Below are positions 1 through 4,944 of a stretch of DNA of 9,071 nt, piece after piece (the stretch's first letter is position 1; the number at the start of each line of letters is the position of its first letter). The position numbers and the translations under genes are program-made. Source of the DNA: JBEIDK01 sp040383485 (GTDB lineage Bacteria; Bacteroidota; Bacteroidia; UBA4408). Under the pieces are notes generated by a model that did not search any database, was not told the origin of the DNA, and saw nothing but the letters and a program-made list of their open reading frames with translations. Where the stretch lies: NCBI GenBank assembly GCA_040383485.1, contig JBEIDK010000132.1:1-9071 (forward strand), read 5' to 3'.

Positions 1-228
1 ACTAAATACGAATTTGGTTTGTTAGGTGGCGAGTTAGCACTAATGGATGAGATTCACACCCCAGACTCATCAAGGTATTTTTTAATTGATGGTTACGAAA
101 ACTGTATCAAAAATAATTTACCTCCTACTCAATTGTCAAAGGAATTTGTTCGTCAATGGCTTATTGCTAATAACTTTCAAGGTAAAGAGGGGCAAACAGT
201 TCCGGTAATGACTGAAGAATGGAACTGA
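1..228 (+). CDS. purC: Phosphoribosylaminoimidazole-succinocarboxamide synthase (SAICAR synthetase), C-terminal part, 5' end outside the window
   Basis: This is the C-terminal 75 residues, in this frame, of the enzyme that joins CAIR and aspartate using ATP to make SAICAR in cytosolic de novo purine synthesis. The frame is open from base 1, so the gene begins to the left of the window. Visible family marks are TKYEFG at the very start (SAICAR synthetase signature, D-x-K-x-E-F-G type), DEIHTPDSSRYF about ten residues later (the DE-x-x-TPDSSR motif of the nucleotide-binding region), and QLSKEFVRQWL followed by GKEGQ. These match the long, roughly 300-residue form also seen in yeast Ade1. The frame stops with TGA at 226-228, right after MTEEWN, which is too early: the expected last helix continues in another frame up to 349 (see the next entry). 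The TTG at 19 is only an internal leucine codon, not a start. Identification is firm; whether the gene is intact is not. Confidence 0.93.
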   Translation, partial: TKYEFGLLGGELALMDEIHTPDSSRYFLIDGYENCIKNNLPPTQLSKEFVRQWLIANNFQGKEGQTVPVMTEEWN

Positions 229-349
229 AATATCTAACAGGTATAAAAACTTATATGAAAAAATTACCGGATTAGAATTCATTCCTGAGAAAATATTAAG
301 CAGTAAGGAAATAGAAGAATTAGTAAATATTGAATTATCGAAACTATAA
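224..349 (+). pseudogene. purC: Out-of-frame C-terminal tail of purC (apparent single-base frameshift)
   Basis: Reading from 224 in the next frame gives TEISNRYKNLYEKITG and then an acidic/lysine-rich tail ending at a TAA at 347-349. The EISNRYxxLYEKITG segment is the C-terminal helix that closes long-form SAICAR synthetases (yeast Ade1 has the similar RAKYIEAYETLTG here). Joining MTEEW to TEISNRY, or MTEEWN to EISNRY, gives the spacing expected from that alignment, so one base appears to be extra between about 220 and 229. The tail itself has no stops and keeps conserved residues, so the lesion is recent, or a sequencing or assembly error, or (least likely) a recoding site. It is listed separately because a translation that stops at 228 would lack it. 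Confidence 0.8.
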
Positions 350-446
350 TAGCTCCTCTTTAACTTATGAAACATAATAAACCATAATATTAGTATAATT
401 ATATTTCGCCAAATAGTATTTATTAACAGCCAATGTTAATACTTTA

Positions 447-478
447 TTTCAGATGCAAATTTTATTTACTTAATTTCG
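447..478 (+). promoter_or_regulatory. Weak candidate promoter for the TPR gene
   Basis: TTTC at 447-450 and TAATTTCG at 471-478 are 20 bases apart. This resembles the Bacteroidota TTTG / TAnnTTTG promoter, with one mismatch in each element. The position is plausible, 23 bases before the ATG at 502. The rest of the 350-501 gap is plain AT-rich sequence, in which I see no terminator hairpin for purC and no RNA gene. In such AT-rich DNA this match could be chance. Confidence 0.25.
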
Positions 479-501
479 TATAACAAATAAAATCTCTGCG
501 T

Positions 502-1914
502 ATGTTTGAAGAGAATGATGAAAACCACAACCGAGATGTAGAAGCATTAATCAACAAGTTTGAAGACATGCTCAAAGACAACAAAACACTTTTTTTTGAT
601 GTTGAAGAATTTGAAGAAATTATTGATTCTTATATTGATAAGAGGAATGTTTCAAAAGCCCTTTATGCATCTAAACTTGCTGTAAGCCAACATCCATATA
701 CTATTACTTTAATGATTAAGCAAGCACAGCTCTATGCTGCAGCCAATAATATAAACAAGGCAATGGAGGTGCTTATTAAAGCAGAGGGCTTTGAACCTGA
801 AAATTCAGAAATATTTATTACTCGTGGCAGCATATACAGCCAAATGAATAAATATGACGAAGCCATAGATAGTTATAAACGAGGCCTTATAAACGCTGAA
901 GATAAAGATGAAATTTACATGTTTATTTCATTCGAATACCAAAATAAATTAGATTATGCTTCAGCCATTAAATATTTAAAAAAGGCGTTAAAGTGCAATC
1001 CTGATAATGAATTTGCACTTTACGAATTGGCGTATTGTTATGCTAACATTGATAAGGAAGACGAAGCCATTGAATTCTATCATGAATTTATTAATGAAAA
1101 CCCATATTCTCAAATAGCTTGGTATAACTTAGGTATTAGTTTCATTAAATGCGATTTATATGAGAAAGCAATTGACGCTTTTGATTATGCAATTGCAATT
1201 GATGAAACTTTCTCATCAGCATGGTTTACCAAGGGCAATGCTTATTCATGTATTGATAAAAATGAAGACGCACTTGAATGCTATAACAAAACATTAGAAT
1301 ACGAAACACCTGATGCTATCGTTTATTTTTATAAAGCTGAAAGTTTAGAAAAATTAGGAAGACTAGATGAAGCATTAATAACGTATCAAAAATCTCTAGA
1401 GCTTGACGATACATTTGCTGATTCTTATATTGGAATAAGTTCTGTTCAACAATCCCGAGAACAATATACCGAAGCAATTATAAGTATTGAAAAAGCAATT
1501 GCAATTAATAAAGAAAACGCTGAATATTGGTATGTATATGCTGAAGTATTAGAAGATATTGAATCATACGAAGAAGCTGAGTTGGCCTACAGAAAAGTTA
1601 TTGAATTAACTCCTCTAGAAAGTGATGCATGGCTGGATTTTAGCGATATGTTACACAATCAGGAAAGACCATCGGATGCACTGCTAGTTATTAATGAAGC
1701 AATTAACATTATGCCTGAAAATATTGATTTAAAATATAGAAAAGCATCTTATTATTTACTAAACGGTAAGAAAAAAGAAGGTTTGTTAATCCTTGAGAAT
1801 GCCTTACAAATAAATTATAAATCTCATGATGAGTTTTTGGCTTACAGTGAGGATTTGAAGAATATTAGTGAAGTAAATAATCTGATTGATTTATACAATG
1901 ATTCTAAAAATTAA
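502..1914 (+). CDS. Tetratricopeptide-repeat (TPR) protein, cytosolic, function unassigned
   Basis: A 470-residue acidic protein made almost wholly of TPR units. After an acidic leader with the segment FFDVEEFEEIIDSYID (about 31-46), I can mark 11-12 helix-turn-helix repeats of about 34 residues from about 34 to 441. Examples start near 102 (EIFITRGSIYSQMNKYDEAIDSYKR), 204, 272 and 340, with the usual A/G at position 8, Y/A at 20 and P near the unit end (ENPY, ELTP, IMPE). There is no signal peptide or membrane segment, so it probably acts in the cytosol as a protein-binding scaffold. The DVEEFEEII leader followed by about a dozen repeats resembles a conserved Bacteroidota TPR family known to me only as hypothetical. 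The ATG at 502 is chosen because it is the first in frame and the acidic leader fits. It follows purC on the same strand after 152 bases, and its stop overlaps that of the convergent glycosyltransferase gene. Partner and role cannot be inferred. Confidence 0.9.
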   Translation: MFEENDENHNRDVEALINKFEDMLKDNKTLFFDVEEFEEIIDSYIDKRNVSKALYASKLAVSQHPYTITLMIKQAQLYAAANNINKAMEVLIKAEGFEPENSEIFITRGSIYSQMNKYDEAIDSYKRGLINAEDKDEIYMFISFEYQNKLDYASAIKYLKKALKCNPDNEFALYELAYCYANIDKEDEAIEFYHEFINENPYSQIAWYNLGISFIKCDLYEKAIDAFDYAIAIDETFSSAWFTKGNAYSCIDKNEDALECYNKTLEYETPDAIVYFYKAESLEKLGRLDEALITYQKSLELDDTFADSYIGISSVQQSREQYTEAIISIEKAIAINKENAEYWYVYAEVLEDIESYEEAELAYRKVIELTPLESDAWLDFSDMLHNQERPSDALLVINEAINIMPENIDLKYRKASYYLLNGKKKEGLLILENALQINYKSHDEFLAYSEDLKNISEVNNLIDLYNDSKN

Positions 1915-3185
1915 TCCGCTTTTAGTTTTTGAACAAATGCGGAATAGTTTTTAGTGGCCATATAGTTTTCTTCCCAAAATCTTCTGGCCTTCAATCTTTC
2001 AATTTTAAACTCTTCAGAAGATAGTTTATTGTAACCTATAATAGCATTTGCAATTTCCTTAGGAGTAGATTTGGAAGGCAGAAGCTTACCAGAAACGTCA
2101 TTAACTAATACTTCTGATACTGCTCCAACATTCATGCCTACTATCGGAATTCCCATACTCAATGCTTCCATCATTGAAACTGGTATACCTTCATACTTAG
2201 AGGTATTTATCAAAAGATGAATTTCTTTTTTAGAAATCAATTCAGCTATTTCTTTTTTTTGTAACGATGGAACAAACTCAAAACTTACATTGCTTTTGTT
2301 TGATAATTTTAATTTAGCATAATCCTTAATAAACGATTCATATTTGCTATTTCCACTTCCAATATGAGTCCAGTTAATTTTTTCCGTTTCAATTTCACTT
2401 AAAGCATCAATTATTCTTTCAATTTTTTTCAATTCAATTAAGAAACAAAGTGAGAGAATATTAATAACCGCATTAATGTTATTTTTATCTATTAGTTTTT
2501 CATTTTGAGTACCAAGCTTTGAAACAATCAATTTATCATTTAAATCTTGGTTTTTTAACTTCTCATTAATATAGTTTTTACCATTTTCAGAAATTACAAA
2601 AACGTTGTCTAGTGTGTTTATTAAGAAACTTCTCCAGGGCAAATATTCTTCATTATTTCTATAAAAATATAAATCTCCGCCATGCATTCTTGAGTAGCAT
2701 TTTATCTTAGGCAAATCATATTTTAGTAAGGCTAATCCTAAACTAAACTCATTTGACCAATAAGAATAGACAATAGTTTCATGAATATTAAGTTCTTCAT
2801 TCTTAATTAATTTCTGTATTTCATTTTTAAAATCTTTTCCCTTTTGATAATAGGACAATAAAACTTTTAATTTTAAAAAAGTGAGAGGTAAATCATAAAC
2901 AGATTTTATAGTTTTTATTTCACTTATACTTTTGGCTTTAAAGATTAAAAATAGAGACTTTATTTTTTGAATTAAGCCAAATTTCACTCTCAGAAATATA
3001 ATTTTCGTTAGGTTTTTTGGTAACGGGTGATTTGGTACTTTTATATCTTTTAATAAATGTGATTCAGGTAATACTATAAAAATCTTATCAAATTCATTTT
3101 CAATTATTTTAAGCTCATCTTCTAAATATGGTTCACCCGAATCAAACGGATATGATTGAACTACAATTATTAGATTTTTTCGCAT
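1911..3185 (-). CDS. Glycosyltransferase, family GT4-like (GT-B fold)
   Basis: A 424-residue retaining-type glycosyltransferase that probably moves a sugar from a nucleotide sugar to a surface or secreted polysaccharide, at the cytosolic face of the inner membrane. From the ATG: an N-terminal Rossmann-like half opens with MRKNLIIVVQSYPF and GEPYLEDE (about 18-24). YSYWSNEFSLGLAL is at about 140-153, SRMHGGDLY at about 165-173, and the linker motif VSKLGT leads into the second half. The C-terminal glycosyl-transferase-1 domain has HIGSGN (about 274-279) and the E-x7-E signature in YEGIPVSMMEALSMGIPIV with E332 and E340, then GAVSEVL. Length is normal for the family. A longer reading from a TTG at 3221 would add MLLLSLDLIHIL; I reject it because the family begins at the first beta strand and the extension runs into a terminator hairpin. 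The donor and acceptor are unknown, and no other polysaccharide gene is in view. Spot counts of its central part give roughly 18-25% G+C, lower than the neighbouring sprA gene. Confidence 0.93.
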   Translation of the reverse strand: MRKNLIIVVQSYPFDSGEPYLEDELKIIENEFDKIFIVLPESHLLKDIKVPNHPLPKNLTKIIFLRVKFGLIQKIKSLFLIFKAKSISEIKTIKSVYDLPLTFLKLKVLLSYYQKGKDFKNEIQKLIKNEELNIHETIVYSYWSNEFSLGLALLKYDLPKIKCYSRMHGGDLYFYRNNEEYLPWRSFLINTLDNVFVISENGKNYINEKLKNQDLNDKLIVSKLGTQNEKLIDKNNINAVINILSLCFLIELKKIERIIDALSEIETEKINWTHIGSGNSKYESFIKDYAKLKLSNKSNVSFEFVPSLQKKEIAELISKKEIHLLINTSKYEGIPVSMMEALSMGIPIVGMNVGAVSEVLVNDVSGKLLPSKSTPKEIANAIIGYNKLSSEEFKIERLKARRFWEENYMATKNYSAFVQKLKAD

Positions 3186-3219
3186 TAAAATATGAATTAA
3201 ATCAAGAGACAATAGTAAC

Positions 3220-3253
3220 AAAAAAACGTTCGATTCTGTTCGAAGGTTTTTTT
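3220..3253 (-). terminator. Intrinsic terminator after the DUF4476 gene (symmetric, may work both ways)
   Basis: Bases 3220-3232 (AAAAAAACGTTCG) pair with 3241-3253 (CGAAGGTTTTTTT), with one G-G mismatch. The pairing extends by one inner A-T pair, leaving a six-base loop. Read leftward it lies 17 bases past the DUF4476 stop and ends in a run of seven T. Because the other arm is also a T run, the same hairpin could stop rightward transcripts coming through from the TPR gene. It lies only 34 bases before the glycosyltransferase ATG, so that gene needs its own promoter or read-through. I found no convincing promoter in the short gap. Confidence 0.75.
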
Positions 3254-3270
3254 AAACATCTTTAAATTAA

Positions 3271-4398
3271 TTATCTACCACCAATAAATGCATTTAAATC
3301 ATCAATGCTTGTTTCAAAAGTAAATGCATCATTCACTTGAAAGTAATTTCCAGTGTCATAGGTGTAGCTGTATGCAAACTTTGCAAAATCTAAACGTGTT
3401 TGCTCAAATGTGAATAACATCATAATCTCTTTAACCTGAGATGTGAGTAAGCATTTACTTGTGCAAATTTGTTTTGCAATGGTAAACTTAGATTCCTCAA
3501 ATGACTTAGTTTCTATGCTCCTTTTTGCTTGATTGAATTCTGCAGGGCTCATTGGGTAAACACAACCATAAGGACCGCTATAGCCGGGAATAACATAAAC
3601 TTGCTGTATTGGTGCACCAGAAGTAGTTGTGGTTTGTGTAGTTGTGGTATGTGTTGTTCCAATAGCTCCTCCATTTATATTTAAATTCATATTCACTGCA
3701 CCAGCAGGTTGTACTACTGTAGTTTGTGTAGTTTGTGTAGTGTGGGTTGTAGTTGAATTTTGCTGCATGTCCATATCCGACTCATTTACATTTATATTCA
3801 TCCCAAAGCCAATACCAGCAGCATTCATACCAATATTTACATTAGTGCTATTTGTTGGTTGTGAAGTAGTTGTTGTGGTTGTAACAGTTTGTTGTTGGGT
3901 TTGCGCTGGTCTTTGTTGTGTAAAATTTTGTTGACTCTGCGCACGCGGAGCTGGATTAGCTGCTGCAATAGGATTTGATGACAGCATTTTAATTGACCAG
4001 CGTTCTGTTTGAGCCTTAACTTTTGCTTCATTTGCCTCAGCAACTTCTTTAGGCTTCATAAAGTCTTTTACGTTTTGTCCCGCTGCTTTAAACCCTTTTT
4101 CTGAGTCACTAATTTTTACTTTTTTTATTGAATAGGTTTGCTCTGCAAATTCTTGCATGTACACTTTGTCGTCAATTGTACCTAATGATGCATCATCAAA
4201 TAAAATTTTTATTTTGTAAGGGCCAACATTAAGGTTCGGCACCTTAACGTTTGTTTGTGCTTTTTCATTCTGAATAACACCATTCATAACTATTCTAAAA
4301 GGATATCCTTCTTCAGAGAAAAATATCATATTGCCAGTTTGCGCTTGTATTTGATAATAAGAAAACAAAACAAGGATTGAAGTAATAACTTTTTTCAT
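3271..4398 (-). CDS. Secreted DUF4476-domain protein with Thr/Gln/Asn-rich linker
   Basis: A 375-residue exported protein of unknown function. Residues 1-19 are a clear Sec signal peptide (MKK, then ITSILVLFSYY) ending IQA before QTGN, a likely signal peptidase I site; no lipobox cysteine is present. Residues 22-95 form a small beta-rich domain (IFFSEEGYPFRIVMNG ... VGPYKIKILF) that often precedes DUF4476 in this phylum. Residues 150-262 are low complexity (see the repeat entry). The DUF4476 domain covers about 285-373, with EFNQAKRSIETKSFEESK, LTSQVKEIMMLFTFEQTRLDFAKFAY, and a closing NYFQVNDAFTFETSIDDLNAFI, all typical of the family. It carries no type IX C-terminal sorting domain, so despite the nearby sprA it is more likely periplasmic than a type IX cargo. 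It follows rplS but has its own promoter and terminator, so it is probably monocistronic. The ATG at 4398 is fixed by the signal peptide. Confidence 0.93.
   Translation of the reverse strand: MKKVITSILVLFSYYQIQAQTGNMIFFSEEGYPFRIVMNGVIQNEKAQTNVKVPNLNVGPYKIKILFDDASLGTIDDKVYMQEFAEQTYSIKKVKISDSEKGFKAAGQNVKDFMKPKEVAEANEAKVKAQTERWSIKMLSSNPIAAANPAPRAQSQQNFTQQRPAQTQQQTVTTTTTTSQPTNSTNVNIGMNAAGIGFGMNINVNESDMDMQQNSTTTHTTQTTQTTVVQPAGAVNMNLNINGGAIGTTHTTTTQTTTTSGAPIQQVYVIPGYSGPYGCVYPMSPAEFNQAKRSIETKSFEESKFTIAKQICTSKCLLTSQVKEIMMLFTFEQTRLDFAKFAYSYTYDTGNYFQVNDAFTFETSIDDLNAFIGGR
3613..3945. repeat. Low-complexity, repeat-rich coding stretch (Thr/Gln/Asn linker)
   Basis: Within the DUF4476 gene (residues about 152-262) the + strand shows repeated GTAGTTGTGGTT / GTTTGTGTAGT units near 3622-3660, 3711-3755 and 3866-3902. 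They encode Thr/Gln runs such as TTTTTT, TTHTTQTTQTT and TTHTTTTQTTTT. Two diverged blocks, NVNIGMNAAGIGFGMNINVN and VNMNLNINGGAIG, each lead into a Thr-rich tract, which suggests an old duplication of an Asn/Gly block plus Thr block. The long open frame on the opposite strand here (3629-3934) is a by-product of this repeat composition and not a gene. Confidence 0.8.
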
Positions 4399-4431
4399 GC
4401 TATATTAATTTAAATTTTAATGAGTGAAAGC

Positions 4432-4463
4432 CAAATATAATACCAAAAAAATAACCCAACAAA
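4432..4463 (-). promoter_or_regulatory. Promoter of the DUF4476 gene, overlapping the rplS terminator
   Basis: Read leftward, TTTG (4463-4460) is followed after 20 bases by TATATTTG (4439-4432). This is an exact match to the Bacteroidota -33 TTTG / -7 TAnnTTTG consensus at normal spacing. The -7 element ends 33 bases before the ATG at 4398, leaving a short 5' leader of about 25-30 bases. The -33 element falls at the stem-loop junction of the rplS terminator, so the same bases serve both purposes. Confidence 0.7.
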
Positions 4464-4478
4464 TATGTTGAGTTATTT
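4445..4478 (-). terminator. Intrinsic terminator of rplS
   Basis: Read leftward, 4478-4467 (AAATAACTCAAC) pairs with 4460-4449 (GTTGGGTTATTT) around a six-base loop. This gives 12 pairs, one of them a G-U in the RNA. The second arm runs into a T tract at 4451-4445. It starts 21 bases after the rplS stop. The single imperfect pair is a G-U only in the leftward transcript, which fits it working in that direction. Confidence 0.8.
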
Positions 4479-4499
4479 AATTTATTTTGAATTTTAAGA

Positions 4500-4847
4500 T
4501 TACATTCTTTTCTCTTCGATACGTGCTTTTTTACCTGTAAGGCCACGCAAATAGTAAATACGTGCTCTACGAACAACACCTACTTTATTTACTTCAATCT
4601 TATCAACACTTGGAGAGTTTACAGGAATTATACGTTCTACACCAATACCATTTGAAATTTTACGAATTGTAAATGTTTCGTTTGAACCGGGATGACGACG
4701 CTGTAAAACTACACCAGTAAACAATTGGGTACGTTCTTTTGTACCTTCAATAATTTTGTAGTGAACAGTTATTGTATCTCCTGCTTTAAACTTTGGATGT
4801 TGTTTCGCTGGTTTAGCTTGTTCTTCAACGTATTTTAATAAATCCAT
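4500..4847 (-). CDS. rplS: 50S ribosomal protein L19
   Basis: A 115-residue protein of the large ribosomal subunit, near the 30S-50S interface. It is full length for bL19. FKAGDTITVHYKIIEGTKERTQLFTGVVLQRR (about 20-51) is the conserved beta-barrel core, and ETFTIRKISNGIGVERIIPVNSPSVDKIEV follows. The C-terminal signature VRRARIYYLRGLTGKKARI (about 91-109) is the PROSITE-type L19 pattern. The ATG at 4847 is the only sensible start. Upstream bases are AT-rich with no Shine-Dalgarno, as is usual for Bacteroidota ribosomal genes. It lies 97 bases downstream of sprA on the same strand. The trmD, rpsP and rimM genes often linked to rplS in other phyla are not next to it. Confidence 0.98.
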   Translation of the reverse strand: MDLLKYVEEQAKPAKQHPKFKAGDTITVHYKIIEGTKERTQLFTGVVLQRRHPGSNETFTIRKISNGIGVERIIPVNSPSVDKIEVNKVGVVRRARIYYLRGLTGKKARIEEKRM

Positions 4848-4888
4848 GACTATATATTATATTATTTTATTCTAAATTTTTCGGGTCG

Positions 4889-4918
4889 CAATATTAAGCA
4901 TTTTTTTAATATCAACAA
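4889..4918 (-). promoter_or_regulatory. Candidate promoter of rplS
   Basis: Read leftward, TTG (4918-4916) and TAATATTG (4896-4889) are 19 bases apart. This fits TTG-N19-TAnnTTTG with one mismatch in the -7 element, 41 bases before the rplS ATG. A separate promoter makes sense for a ribosomal gene placed after a very long membrane-protein gene. No good terminator follows sprA, so read-through may also contribute. Confidence 0.45.
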
Positions 4919-4944
4919 CTTATTCTTACTTTTTTAAAATTAAT

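Noticed and set aside
184..228. GAGGGG at about 187-192 as a Shine-Dalgarno-like stimulator of +1 frameshifting at the purC TGA, as in prfB
   Set aside because: It lies more than 30 bases before the TGA, far from the few-base spacing used in prfB, and the P-site codon AAC is not a good slippery codon.
136..375. Leftward open frame across the end of purC
   Set aside because: It lies antisense to the conserved purC coding sequence and has no recognisable motif.
400..407. TATATTTC as a -7 promoter element for the TPR gene
   Set aside because: No TTTG-like element lies 17-23 bases upstream, and it would give an unusually long leader for this compact region.
3186..3221. N-terminal extension of the glycosyltransferase from a TTG at 3221
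   Set aside because: The added residues do not fit the family's N-terminus, and the TTG sits at the edge of the terminator hairpin. The ATG at 3185 begins exactly at the first beta strand.
3629..3934. Rightward open frame rich in Val/Cys opposite the DUF4476 gene
   Set aside because: It is the antisense of Thr/Gln repeat codons (ACA/ACT read as TGT/AGT-type codons), with no family resemblance and no start context.
3271..4398. DUF4476 protein as a type IX secretion cargo because sprA is close
   Set aside because: It lacks a C-terminal sorting domain. It ends in the DUF4476 fold, and sprA is separated from it by rplS and independent transcription signals.
4891..4912. Inverted repeat ATATTAA / TTAATAT as a terminator for sprA
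   Set aside because: The seven-pair stem is only A-T, has no T tract placed after it in the leftward direction, and overlaps the candidate rplS promoter. It is probably chance in AT-rich DNA.
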